Positions 46,122 to 57,404 of a DNA stretch of 64,000 bases are shown piece by piece. Positions within the stretch are counted from its first letter, which is position 1. Each line of letters starts with the position of its first letter. The translations under genes were made by a program, and so were the position numbers. The DNA comes from Epichloe hybrida (taxonomy: Eukaryota > Ascomycota > Sordariomycetes > Hypocreales > Clavicipitaceae), in contig JAFEKR010000009.1 of assembly GCA_019022495.1 (NCBI GenBank), forward strand, positions 930,001 to 994,000, written 5' to 3'. Below the pieces are notes generated by a model. That model saw only the letters and a program-made list of their open reading frames with translations. It was not told where the DNA came from and searched no databases.

Positions 46122-46916
46122 TTACTGCGCCGTCGCCAGCCACTCCCTCCACTTCTTGAACTCTGGATAATCCAGGCTTGCCTTGCGGCCCTGGTACCGC
46201 GTGATCTTCAAGTCGAGCGCCTTCCAGCCGGAGCGGCCGCCCGCCCAGCCCGCCTTGCGGACCAAGCTGTACAGCGCCTCGTCCTTGGTCCAGCCCTGCT
46301 CGGCGGCCACGTCGGGGAGATAGGTGGCCCCGTAGCGGCGGCCGGCATCGGAAAAGGAGAGCCTGATGCCGTGGGTGCCGATGTCCCAGTCGTACGCGTC
46401 GTCGGCGTCCTCGAAATCCGTCAGGAGCGTGACGGCAGCTTGCAGCCGGGGCAGGTCCCTCTTGGTGACGGGGGGGAAGCGCGTGTCGTGCAGGGCGGAG
46501 ATGGTGGCGTACTCGGGGAGACCCGTGGACAGAGGCTGGGCCTCGAAGGTGCCGATGCAGCCGCGGAGGGAGACGTCGCTGCCGCTGCCGCCGCCGGGGG
46601 AGAGGGTGTTCCACGTCACGAAGAGGGGCGCGGATGTTACTGTGCCGAGCGAGAGGGACGAGATGGATGTCGCGGGGGTGGAGGCGGTGGTGGACGACGG
46701 CGACGATGATGATGATGACGATGACGACGAGTCGGTTGCGTCGGCGGCGAGGCGACGCAGTGCTGGGGGTTGGGGAGCTTTGCTGGCCGGGGAGGAGAGG
46801 GAGCTCGTGTAGAGGGCGTAGGACGACTCGATCTCGCCGAGGGAGAGCGGTTTGCGGCTCTCGAGGTGGGCGTCGAGGGCCTCGAAGCAGGTGAGGCAGT
46901 GGGCGGCGGTAGCCAT
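46122..46916 (-). CDS. AMMECR1 domain protein
   Basis: A single exon of 264 residues. The family signature LRGCIGTFEAQPL is present, preceded by a PLFVTWNTL strand, and followed by YATISALHDTRFPPV, LQAAVTLLTDFED, WDIGTHGIRLSF, ATYLPDVAAEQGW and KALDLKITRYQG, which is the full AMMECR1 fold. An acidic/serine-run linker (residues about 60-85) separates an N-terminal segment starting MATAAHCLTCFEALDAHL. The family is conserved from archaea to man; its biochemical role is not settled. Intact and of normal length for fungi. A second long ORF on the same strand in another frame is a shadow. Confidence 0.93.
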   Translation of the reverse strand: MATAAHCLTCFEALDAHLESRKPLSLGEIESSYALYTSSLSSPASKAPQPPALRRLAADATDSSSSSSSSSSPSSTTASTPATSISSLSLGTVTSAPLFVTWNTLSPGGGSGSDVSLRGCIGTFEAQPLSTGLPEYATISALHDTRFPPVTKRDLPRLQAAVTLLTDFEDADDAYDWDIGTHGIRLSFSDAGRRYGATYLPDVAAEQGWTKDEALYSLVRKAGWAGGRSGWKALDLKITRYQGRKASLDYPEFKKWREWLATAQ

Positions 46917-48401
46917 GGCTGGCTGCGGATGGAAAGGCGTGGATCAGCACACGGGGTTGTTCGTGTTGAGCTTGTGAACGTCGTCGGGAGGTGGACGAGG
47001 TCATGTAGATTGTCATTTCTTGACTTCTTAACAACACTGACCCCACATTTTCACGCCACATTACCACATGCATCTACTCCGTACACATGACACATGCAAA
47101 CCTACATAGCAAACCCAAACCCCGCCATGATGACCAGCGGCACGCACGTATGTAGGTCCAGCTTTTAGACGCCGAAATATGGATGAATTCGTCTGATTCA
47201 GTACCGAGGGGCCTCGAGCCTCCTAATGATGTGTAAACTTGATGACTTCGTGACCGATTTATGGAAGAAGAAACATAAGAGGGCCAACGTCCTTGGCTGT
47301 ACGAAGGACACGTGATACATGCCCTCTTTGTGACATCTGCGATACCTTGGTCCAAGCTTCCCTTTTTTTTTCCCTTTAATGACGACAAGCAGGTCCAAGC
47401 TTCCCTCTTTTTTCATTTGATGTCGACAAGCAAAAGTCTGCCCAGATCCTCTCATGTCCAGAATGCTCACAAATATCAGTCCGTCCCAATGAACCTCATG
47501 GAACATGATCCCAGCGATACGGACTTACGCCATCATTTGCGCTTGTTTATACACCCTGCAACGCTTGACTGCACTGTTGTGCATACACATCGTCAGCTGC
47601 CTCCCAACAAGTCTCACCCAAATGGGTGCAGACAGTCTCAAAAGCTCCGGCGACATTACGAGAGGCCCGCCCCACGGTTGATACCTCCATCTTATTTATT
47701 TATAGACTTGACGCTAGCCAGCCGTTCCGCCCCTGTTTAGTGTCGCTTGCAACATGAGTCACCTCCGGATGGGATGTCGCCTTCGTACATACCTTCGCGT
47801 GAAAGGGCGAACTTCGGCTCCTTCTCCCTAGTAGTAGTCGTAGTAGTCTCGCCAACGACACCAACTCTTTCGTCTTCCCGCCGTCAAAGCCATCGTCTGA
47901 TACTTGCTTCGCTGCGACAAATCCCTGTTCATGGCACGATGCCGTCTTTCTCGTCACATCAAAGCCCACTCGTGTCTCGTCTGATCGTCTCAACCTCGTC
48001 CCTGAAGCACGCCTACGTTTCATCGCGTTTGGGCCTTGGTCTGGATTTTCCTCAAGCCCAAGAAAGCTGTAGGGACCCGGATTCCATGATCCCAAGTTGA
48101 CTCCGTCGTCCCTTTTCCCGTGCACTGTCCGTCTCACTCCCCTGCTTGTCCAATTGTCCCATGTAGCAGGTCATTCATGGGCAGAATTGGCTTGTTGCAA
48201 GATTGCAAATAAATACATGGGCTGCCGCTCATTGGGCATTCCCCTGGCCTTTCTCGTCCAGCACATATATCTCGGTCCATCCCGCGCCACTCCGTGTTCC
48301 CAATCAAATCGTCGGCTTATTCTCTAAATCACGTTCCATACATCTTCCGTATTCTACCAATCTTTCCCCAAAGCTCTGTTAAACAATACCACTACTCCAC
48401 C
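46917..48401. other. Divergent intergenic region
   Basis: Upstream of the AMMECR1 gene (-) and the small secreted-peptide gene (+). TACTCCGTA at 47075-47083 and a CAAGCTTCCCT direct repeat near 47355-47405. The 48100-48401 stretch looks like a promoter/leader (CTCT and ACCAC-rich) of the peptide gene. Confidence 0.5.
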
Positions 48402-48676
48402 ATGAAGTTCGTCGCGATCACCCTCTTGGCCGTAGCCACTGCCGTCATGGCCGCTTCCCAGAGTACGTTCCCCATCCCGAGTAACCACGGCAACGAAAAA
48501 GGAAGGAGGGGGGACATCATGGCTGACAGTAGACAGACGAAAAAGACGACCTATTTATCCGCCAAGAAGTCGTGGTCGACACTCAGCTCCCTTCCATGAC
48601 CGACAAGCAGGGCAACGTCGTCCCCTTCAACGTCAATGGCGTGAATATGGACGACACGGACGCTGACGTCGAGTAA
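48402..48676 (+). CDS. Small putative secreted peptide, 66 residues
   Basis: Exon 1 48402-48462 encodes a classic signal peptide (MKFVAITLLAVATAVMAAS), followed by a GTACGT donor. My preferred acceptor is CAG at 48534-48536, giving exon 2 48537-48676 and a mature part starting Q-N-E-K-D-D-L-F-I-R-Q-E and ending DDTDADVE. The 74-nt intron is of normal size. A later acceptor at 48566 would give a 56-residue version. The predicted mature peptide is acidic, has no cysteine pair and no repeats, so it is not a disulfide-rich effector or a repeat-containing RiPP precursor. The start has a good context (CACCATG). I do not recognise the family. It is too small for a confident call by frame alone, but the signal peptide and acceptable splice signals support it. 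Confidence 0.65.
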
Positions 48677-50410
48677 CGTGCCAACAGCGAGTTATGATGG
48701 TAGATGTGGGAAAAAAACAAAACAACCTTTTTTTCCCCCACTTATTGGCCTCATATTCGTTTGCTTCAAGGAAGGTGGTTCAATTTATGGCATGGCATGG
48801 CGTTACAAGACTTGGCAGGTTCATTAGTCGGACGGACCATGCAGCGACAGCATACGATTGTTTGTGCGAGAAAATGAAAATGAAAAAAAAAAAAAAATCT
48901 AAAGAAAGGAACGAGAAAAGATGATGAAGCAGTTGTTTGCACTCAATCTGCCTTTGCCGAATGTGCAGCTCCTCGCCGTTCAATAGCCACCCCATCGCGC
49001 TTGACACGGTCCATGGGACTATTTCCGGAATAGATCCGGCTCCACCTCCCAGCCACAAACCCTGAATAAAAGTCCCTCCGTGACATGGCCAGTCCGTTTA
49101 TTAGACGACGGGACGACAATTTCTAGACAATTCTCGTTCTCTTCAAACCCTGACCGTCCGGTAGCTTCTGTTTCTCTGCCCCCCCCCCGTAGAACTGTAT
49201 TTTTCCATAAACACCTTCTACTTCCTCACGATGCCATCTAGTCGTTTGTACCGGCGCAAGGAAGCGGATACAACGCAGGTTTCCACGCGGAGAAAAAAAA
49301 AAAAAAGGTTTAGCAACGAGGCTTTGCTCCGCGGGCGGCAGTCACAGGACGAAGGAAAAAAAAAAAAAAAAAGAAGAGCTGAGGAATGACCGATGATGCA
49401 TCCGCTGAGAGGAGGGGAGGGGGGGGGGGGGCAGCTCGTTGAAGCAACCTCTTTCTCACACTTCCCGACCTTGGCTCATTCAAAGCCAACATTTCCCTTC
49501 CATCCGAGAAGAACGCTGAGAAAAAAAAAAAAAATTCGTCGAATACACATGTGACCGAAGCATTGACGCCATGAAATGGCTCTTCGCGCACGTCGTCAAA
49601 GCTGGCTTGTGCTTCGCCCATTTGCATCCCCGACACCGTCGTGTATGCTCGTCGTAAAGAAACACCAGTCCCTTGTCGGTCTGGCTCCCCCCCCCACGGC
49701 CTAGACTTCTCTTCATGCCGCAAGCCAAGTTTTTTTTTTGTTTCCCCCCTAATATGGTGTTGCGCGGTTTGCGGTGTCACGGCAAATTGCCCTGGCTATT
49801 CGCACCATGGGTACGTATCGGAGACTCTCCCGTACGTGACTCCGCCCCGTGAGCGTCAAAAGGCTATGGATTGATTCAACCGAGGCGACGGACGGGCTTG
49901 CGCGCCATACAGCGAACACCTGGCTCCTACAGCCACGAGCGAGATACCCAGTTTGACGAGTACCGCGCTCGCAGGAACTCGGTCAACAGCTCCAGGCCGG
50001 ATCGGAACGCTTTCCGAGAAAACGATTCCCCACATTGCGACTTGCTTCTTGGAGTTGGGAGCTTGATTGATGGATTGGTTGCCCCCCCTAGCTTTTTTTT
50101 TTTTTTTTTTGCTTTCCCTCCTGCACTGGTGGCTGAGATTAACGTGCTAGACGATGGAAATACACTGTAACGAATCAAATCGTTTGATACTGGGTCAAAC
50201 TTTTGGGGATTGATCGTAGTTATCTTCACATAAAAACATGAATAACGCGTGCATTACACGCCTGTGCCAGAACGCGCTCATAAGACAGATCCAGCGGCCC
50301 AGCGCAAGTCCAGTGTGACCTGAACCCAGACGGCTGTTCGTGAGAGCCAGTTCGAAAATCGGTACGACAAGCTGTGCTTATGTAGCCAGTCATACATGTA
50401 TATTACACGG
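48677..50410. other. Convergent intergenic region full of homopolymer runs
   Basis: Long runs: A 48883-48897, A 49293-49306, A 49356-49372, G 49419-49431, A 49521-49534, T 49730-49739, T 50093-50110. No gene-like frame was seen. It lies between the peptide gene (+) and the decayed amidase (-). Confidence 0.6.
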
Positions 50411-52474
50411 TTATGACTTGATGACCGAGTCAACCACCTTGATCGCCCCCAACAATTTTTCATCCTCCAGGTTCGGCGCAACAATCTGAATGGCCACTGG
50501 TAAGTCGACGTACAAGCCGTTGTTATCTAGATATATCAGTAAGCGTATGCATTTTCTATGGTATACAGATCTGATAAACAGAGAGGCGCCTTGGGAAAAA
50601 AGAAGACGAAGACGAAGACGAAGAAGAAGAATTAATGAGGGGGAAAGGAGCAAAAACTTACAAAGATCCATATTCTCCCTATCCAATTCATTCACAGGCT
50701 CGTAACCCTCCGGATACGCATCCGTACCAAGCACCCTCCCAGCAGGAACAACTCCACTAGGATAATCCAACAGATTCCACTGAGAGCAATATCCCCACCA
50801 GGGCTTCACATCATGCGGGAGGCCCAGCACAGACGACACAGGACAAATGAGCACGTCCATGGGCTCGCCGGACGACGAGGACTGCGCCGTCTCGGCCCAT
50901 TTTTGAAGATATTCTGCGCGATAAACGTCCCGAGCTATGTTGAGCTATCGGAAATGCAAGTTAGATGTTGCAAAGAACTGCACCGATGTACACGAAGGAA
51001 GACGAGTTTATGCGAACCTTGCCGATTTCACTGAGCGACCGCTCCTTGACAATGGCGTCATCAAGCAGGCGTTTTGCGGACGGGAGAATGGGCTCGTTGC
51101 CTGCAAACAGCGTCTGCTTGATGTCTCGTCCGCCGTCTGTGAAGAACAGCGGGAGGATGATCTCGTTCATGCTCGTTTGTGATCATGGGGCTTGAATTCG
51201 AATACTGTGTGCGGGAAATTAGTAAGTCAGATGGATGCCTGTGAGAAACTCTCTGCAGACTAATTTCAGGATTGTACATTGGATAAGAAGACATGGGAGT
51301 TGAAAAAAACAACAACAGCATACCATCGTGTCCTGCCAGCTTCAATTTCTGCGCCACCTCTTGAATTACCCTTGTGATAGACGGATGCGGCATCACCACC
51401 TCATCCCACAGCATGACGCCTAATCTGAGCGTCCGGTTTTTCATCTGACTAGTCTGTGATGCCCACGGCAACCGAAGAAGCGGCTCTCGCAACCACGGCT
51501 TCGCATCACAGCACACTTGCATGAAGAGCTCCAGGTCGTCCACGTTGTGGCCAAGTGGTCCCGCCGCAGCGGCGATGGACCCTTGGCCCATCTGGGGGCA
51601 CTTAAGCCGCCGGTAGATAGGCGCTTCGCAGATGGTTTAAAGCCGTACAATCCGCAGAACGCCGCGGGGACGCGAATCGAGCCGCTCAAGTCGGAGCCCA
51701 CTCCCAGGGGTGAGCCATGCATGGCGATAAGAGCACCTTCGCCGCCGCTGGAACCCCCCGGGCTGAGTTTGTTGTTCCAAGGGTTGACCGTGCGGCCGTA
51801 GATGTTGTTGACGGCCTCAAGCATCATCATGCACTGCGGGATGTTCGTCTTGCAGAACAGCACAGCGCCGGCTTTGCGAAGATCTGCCACCAACGGCGCA
51901 TCACGGTGCTTGACTGTGTTTCGCGCAAACGCGATGTACCCCGCGGTGGTGTACTGGCCCTTGATATTGATGGAATCCTCGATGGAGATGGGGACGCCGT
52001 GTAAAGGCCCGATGGGTTTCCCTGTTGTCTTGATAATGTCGTCCAGCTGCCTCGCGTGCTCCATGGCCTCGCAGAAGAATATCTCCGTGAGGCAGTTGGT
52101 CAACTGCTGCGCAACAGCGGCTTGATGGCAGAACGCCTCGGTGATCTGGATACATGACAGTTCGCGGTTGCGAATCTTGGCAGCGAGTTCGGCGGCGCCC
52201 AGAGCCGTGATTTGCATCTCATCATGGGACAAGAGGCGAGGGAGCAGGTCAATAGGGCGTGTGGTGGAGCGGATGGTCTCATCAAGCTTCAGAGGAGGAA
52301 TTGTCCATCGAGTAGGGGTAGCAGACGCTCGCTGCTTTTGGAAGCGCTGATTTGAACTTGTTTAGTCTGTCCTTCGCTCACTCCGTACATGTTGCAGAGC
52401 AGAGAGTAGGACATTATCTTCTCCTTCCAGATCAAACATACCTCTGCAATCCTCTGCCACGAAACACCATTCAT
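50411..52474 (-). pseudogene. Amidase (amidase-signature family), two frameshifts and lost catalytic Lys
   Basis: Exons by splice signals: 52474-52442 (MNGVSWQRIAE), 52346-51324, 51204-51018, 50944-50662, 50526-50411. The amidase signature is recognisable: SPGGSSGGEGAL, then GVGSDLSGSIRVPAAFCGLYGF, holding the cis-Ser and nucleophile Ser. The motif that normally reads GxPxSxKD here reads GVPISIED (codon GAG at 51980-51978), so the catalytic lysine is glutamate. Two single-base losses break the frame: near 51606 (a GGLKCPQMGQGS continuation appears only after a shift) and near 51169 (ARxNEIILPLFF). Between and after these points the frame is open and family-like (NVDDLELFMQ, KPWWGYCSQWNLLDYPS). 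Family members hydrolyse amides such as acetamide or fatty-acid amides. Most likely an inactive gene, or a sequence with uncorrected indels. Confidence 0.8.
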
Positions 52475-54550
52475 TTCCGACCAGATTTCTGCCTTGCCTT
52501 TGCAGAGCCCCCAGTTCTGTGATGTTGGAAACGGTGTTGCGAACATGGTCATGAATGATTTTCTTTCTTCTCGCAAGCAGATTGGTCTTCCTCCAAAATG
52601 TATCGTCACATTTCCCTCGGTGCTTCAGCTCCGGCAACCTAGCGCTGCAAGGATGGGCCTATATGTACTCTTAAATCAACATATCAACGACCGGAACAAC
52701 GACAACAAGAAGTAGTAGAGAGGAGCCCCAAATCCGAGGATCCCGTGCTGTCTCGTCGCGACGTTTCGGAGAAAATACGTGTCAGATACCCCATCAAGCT
52801 GCTTCTCCGCATCATCGGCAGAGTCAAACCGACCAATGGTCCTGCTGTGTTCGTGAGGTCAGTCTTGGCGGAGACTTTTTCCCAATATCGTGACTAATGA
52901 ACAACTTTGCTCGGTGGTGCGGAGACTCAAAATGTACAGTGTGTATGTAATAGCAGAAGGCCAATATTTTCTCGACACGCTTTTCCATGCACGCCAAGGT
53001 CACGAGGGGAGCAGTGGAGTCGTCAGAAGTGGCCGGCCGTCTTGTCCATTGTCTCGATTTACTACTCCGTAATCGCCAAGACACAAAGCGCAACGTCGTC
53101 GTACATACATCAGAAAATTAGCCATCACTTGCCGGGTCTGACTGACAGCTGAAACTGACCGGTGGCCATAATATCTGGTCGTCAATCGGGCATTTTGACT
53201 CGGGGCAAGGTCTGTCTGATGTGTGTTGTGTGTGGCGAAGGCTGTCGATGATTCGGCATGGTTGTCGTTGCACGGGAAAATGGAGTAGTTGCGGAGTCTG
53301 CTAGGCCGCACTCTTCTGCCTCCTGCTCAGTGTACGGTTCAGTGCGACGCTGCGTGACGACGTGGACGCCGAGCGGAGATTAGTTAGTCTGGCATTGTGA
53401 ATCAAGGGGCCTTTTCTCTCTCCATCTCTTTCCTTCCTTTCCTCCCCCTTCCCGAGCTCCTTCCCCGACAAACATTGTTGCTGCTGTTCGGCCTCGCCTT
53501 GGCACATACTACTTACTCATGTACCTAGTCTGCTAGTTGCTAGCTGTTAGCTGCTCGTGTACCCCGTCCCGGTGGCATAAACGCCTAATTTCGACAGTGA
53601 TCATGCCGTCTCGCTCTCGTTCTCGTCTCGTCTCGTCTCGTCTCGTGGACTGCGAGCAACAGCAACAGCAACGGGGCTTCCAGGACGATTGAGCTTCAGC
53701 TCCTAAAACTAGTGGATATATAGTCTACAGAGTATTGAATGTTTTTTCTGTTCTTTTCTTCGCGCTCATTGGTTGTGGCCAATGCATTAGTTCTGTGAAA
53801 ACATTAGGATTAATGCCGATACCCAGCCAGTAACTTGGCCCAGGCCTGATCGCGTGCCCCGCCACGTCCTGATGGGGCCTTCAAGCCAAAAAGTGAACCC
53901 CCCAAATCTTAATGTCCTCGGCGCCTACTGATCGTGCTATTTGTGGCTCTTCGCAAAATGTTCTAGTTAATCAGATATTTAATACCAAACTTGTTCCCCC
54001 CTCCCATTCTATTTGTGCACCCCGTGTTCAGAATACACACGGGCCATCAGTCAACGAAACTTGCGTCCACGAAGAACACGATCGGCGGAATGAGACTAGC
54101 ACGAGACATTGAGTGCTCTTGCTCTTCGTGACCCTTTGCCGGCTGCATCTGCCAGGTCTGAGCGTAAACTGGACCGAGCTTGCACATGCATTCAGGCGAA
54201 GTGAAAGCCTGCAGGACAAGCACTCGAATGAACCGGAACGAAGCACTTCTTGGAAGAGGACGACAGGCGAGGACAAGTCCAGCCCAGCGAATCTATTGCT
54301 CAACAGGATCCGCCTCTTTCGAGAATCGAGGTCAAGTTCGTCGCTTTTTTTTGGAAAGACTTGAGCAGCGGCAACTGTGTACCCAATCGGCATCATTCTC
54401 TATAATTATCTCGCTTCTTTTTCTCCTTGTTTCTCTTTTTTTTTACTTTTTTTCCCTTGTAATTTGCATACTTTCCCACCGTCTCTTCATTCACAAGGGA
54501 CCCAGCCATCCATCTGCAGCACCATCGTCTTCCAGAAACCTGCTCCCATT
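52475..54550. other. Divergent intergenic region
   Basis: Upstream of the amidase (-) and the 54551 gene (+). TACTCCGTA at 53063-53071, a TCTCG pentamer run (about 53610-53646), and a CT/T-rich leader from 54400. No ORF with family features was seen. Confidence 0.5.
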
Positions 54551-55696
54551 ATGCTGGCCAACATGGTTTACCCAACAGAACACCACCTGCCTGTTAGGCC
54601 AAAGCAGAAGGCTCTCAAGGCACCTTCCAAGCCGAAATCGCGACCAGCACATTCTCAGCCAATTGATCCGCAAGAACTATCGAGAAGACTTATTGTCGTG
54701 CTGGTGGAGCGAGAGGCACATTCGGAAAGAAAGCGGCGTGCGAGAAATGAAGCCATCAAACAGAAGCAACAATCTTCTTCAAAGACTCAGCCGAAACAAA
54801 GCATTGATCAAACTGTCTCCATTGGCGTTGACCGCACCAAACCCGGCTTAGGGATTGGTCAGAAGCCGGAACGTTCGCCCTCACATGAAGAGACGTCACA
54901 TTGTCCCGATCCCAGGAACTCCAGCAAAGCAAGCACCCAGTACGGTGATGATGGGCATGGAGACAAGACGGCATATCGTCATATACCCAAAGTAGCCGCT
55001 TCGCAATTTTCCGAAACAACGACTGTTGAAAGTGCATATGAGAAGGGCCCAGTGCATATATTACCCCGACACGAAATGAAATTCGACCTTGACGGGTCAA
55101 CTGCAAGTCGCGCGGCCAGAGTGAACGACTCCAATGCTCCTCCTTGTGAGAAGAACAAGCCTCTGAGAAGGGCTCAGAGTATGCGCGAGCGTCACTACGA
55201 GCGGGACTTTATTAGCAAGCCTAGCCTACCCATTACCTATGAGCTAGACACGACTACATATCCTCTAGCCTCAAGCCAAAAACTCCAAAATACCGCGAGA
55301 TCTAGCAAACCAGTGGATGATGAGTCGAAAGGTGCTAGGAGAATAAGCACTGGAAGAATTCTAGGACGATCAGAGCCCCATTCCGTCGAGCCATTTGACC
55401 TCGCCGCCGCGTTACTTGCACCGGAGAAACCGGAAATTGTTGGCAATACAAACCATAATCGAGTTGACTGGACGCAGAGTGATGAGCCGATGACGGCCAA
55501 TGCAGTCGCCCAACCCTATCCCACGCAGCCTGAGTTGCGAAAGGCAGAATCCAGGTGGAAACTGAGAGGCCGACTAAGAAGCTTTGGGAGACACAGCAAG
55601 GACGATAGGCTGCCGACGCCACCAGAAGAGATAGCGGCACGCGATGCTTCGCCCAAGTCTCCAATCAGTGGCTTCTTTTCACGATTCAAACGTTAG
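54551..55696 (+). CDS. Unrecognised disordered fungal protein, 381 residues
   Basis: A single exon starting at ATG 54551, 381 residues. An in-frame extension to 54377 is hydrophobic T-rich leader and not believable. The N terminus (MLANMVYPTEHHLPVRPKQK, then PSKPKSRPAHSQPIDPQELSRRL) is rich in prolines and basic residues. A helical segment (RLIVVLVEREAHSERKRRAR) follows, then a long Ser/Thr/Lys disordered region with a basic SMRERHYERDF stretch. The C terminus has WKLRGRLRSFGRHSKDDRLPTPPEEI and ends SGFFSRFKR. No domain is recognised. It looks like a conserved fungal regulatory or scaffold protein, but that is inference. It converges with the HIT finger gene only 152 bp away. Confidence 0.75.
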   Translation: MLANMVYPTEHHLPVRPKQKALKAPSKPKSRPAHSQPIDPQELSRRLIVVLVEREAHSERKRRARNEAIKQKQQSSSKTQPKQSIDQTVSIGVDRTKPGLGIGQKPERSPSHEETSHCPDPRNSSKASTQYGDDGHGDKTAYRHIPKVAASQFSETTTVESAYEKGPVHILPRHEMKFDLDGSTASRAARVNDSNAPPCEKNKPLRRAQSMRERHYERDFISKPSLPITYELDTTTYPLASSQKLQNTARSSKPVDDESKGARRISTGRILGRSEPHSVEPFDLAAALLAPEKPEIVGNTNHNRVDWTQSDEPMTANAVAQPYPTQPELRKAESRWKLRGRLRSFGRHSKDDRLPTPPEEIAARDASPKSPISGFFSRFKR

Positions 55697-55848
55697 TTAC
55701 AATATCCGCATGGTGGCGGGCAATTGGCATAGGAGAAGGCGCCATACCCGTTGTAGAATTAGTGGCATAAAACTTGATATCCGTATGGCCCATCTCGAGG
55801 TCATCAACAGTGCTCAGTTAGTACAGCATAGTAAACAATTACTTTACT

Positions 55849-56711
55849 TCAGCGTCTTTCCTGCGCCATCAATTGCTCAATCAATTTGCTGTCTTCCTGT
55901 GCCATCTGTTCCCGCAGGATTGTGGTGGCGGCACTGCCTTTTTCATCTTGGGTATTGATCAGATGCAGTATGAGCTCCGAGTACTCTCGAATAGCATCAC
56001 CAGCCTTGCCCTCGGCCCTACGAGCCTTGCGAAGCGCCTCTTTCCCATTCTTGATACCAATATCGCGATTCCAGTTATCTTTCTTGGCGACGCCCTGCAT
56101 CAAAGAGGCGGGTATTCTCTTGTCCGGAGCTTCCTCAGGGGGTTGCGTTGCGGCGTATATGGCCAGTAGTTGCTCAGCTAGGCTGGGGTATTTGCGGAAT
56201 AGATGCTGTAGCTTATCCGACGTATCAAGCGCACGAAAGGGATTCGACGGATCGTACGGGTGTGAAGACGTGGTGTCATTGCTTGATGGTCCAGGCATTT
56301 CGGGTTCAAAGGGTGGTTTCGGTTCGTCTGGCGGGTGGTTTTCTTTATGTAGCTTGTTGCAAGCTACTGAGCAGCTTTGGTTTAGTTAATAACATCTCAC
56401 AGCTTAACAAAGGAGAGTGGGAGCCTGGTTGGATTCAACAGAGATTGTCGAGGGGCTCCTCCTAGGAGCAGGTCCGTCAAGGGTACATACTAAGGTAGGT
56501 AGCATCTTGGACATTTGTATTTCGATTGAAATGCCTCGCACACGCCGCAGAGTGCAGCAACTTTCGACAGAGGTGCCGATGTTGATGGCAGCGGCGTCTG
56601 GGGTTCTTCGGAGCTAGCTTCAGCTTGTGGTGGGACGTGCATGTCGTCGGCCTTCGAAGCCGCAGGTGCAGGTGCAGGTGCCTCTGGCAGAACACTCTGC
56701 TCTTGCGGCAT
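55849..56711 (-). CDS. HIT-type zinc-finger protein (Hit1/ZNHIT3-like)
   Basis: Two exons: 56711-56491 and 56374-55849, giving 248 residues. The zinc finger is complete across the junction: CGVCEAFQSKYKCPRCYLPY then CSVACNKLHKENH, with the spaced Cys/His ligands of the HIT domain. The tail contains PFRALDTSDKLQHLFRKYPSL and a basic/acidic helix ending in AQEDSKLIEQLMAQERR, matching Hit1/ZNHIT3-like proteins that help assemble box C/D snoRNPs with Rsa1/NUFIP. The N-terminal 40 residues are proline/alanine-rich. Start: ATG 56711 is preferred because the ORF upstream to 56774 adds nothing family-like. Confidence 0.9.
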
Positions 56712-57404
56712 CCTGGACGTGGGTGTATAATCAGCTGGAAGGGGGCCAACTATTCCAGAGGCCGACAAAATCACCGCGGCCTTTTGATGTTGGGTAGCAA
56801 AGATACTACTTATAAGTTACATACCCTCAAAGAGGAAACATAGCTTGCCGCGGTATCGGAGCAGTTTTGGCTTGAGGCAAGGAATGGAGCAGACAAGGAA
56901 GAAAAAAATTAGAGACCAGGGCGCGGCGGATCCAATCAATCGCCTTCTCGCTGGGAGGGCGACCGACTTGCGTACATACCGATCCACTTATTTCACCCAC
57001 TAAACATCATCGCATAATGGGTACTTTTTATGCACTACTAATAAATTATCTTAGATAATTGCTACTCCGGAGTAGTCCGTACAAATAGCTATGTATGGCA
57101 AGGCCAGGGTGGAAATAACGGGCCCCAGTGAAGGTTGCTGACTCTACGTCACAGCGCACTAATTACTAATGCCCTGGTCCGTACTCTAAAAGCCATTTAC
57201 ATTTTACGGCGAACGGTTTTCAACGAATGCCGGTGACCAATTTTTCTTATTCTTGAACACCAGTGACACCACGAACGGGAATCTTCCTACGAATGCAACA
57301 TCAGATCCTATCGATCTACCGAAACCATTCTTAGTACCCTGTTCTTCATATTGCCCTCTCCCAGAAGCTGCTCGCGCGCAGAGCAGAGCAGACCAGGGGC
57401 GGAA
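56712..57404. other. Divergent promoter region, HIT finger/NFU1
   Basis: About 690 bp. Contains TACTCCGGAGTA at 57063-57074, an imperfect form of the recurrent palindrome, and a run of AT-rich DNA around 57000-57060. Confidence 0.5.

Noticed and set aside
45958..47073. 371-codon ORF on the same strand as the AMMECR1 gene, in another frame
   Set aside because: Arg/Pro/His-rich without a fold; the AMMECR1 frame carries the signature motif.
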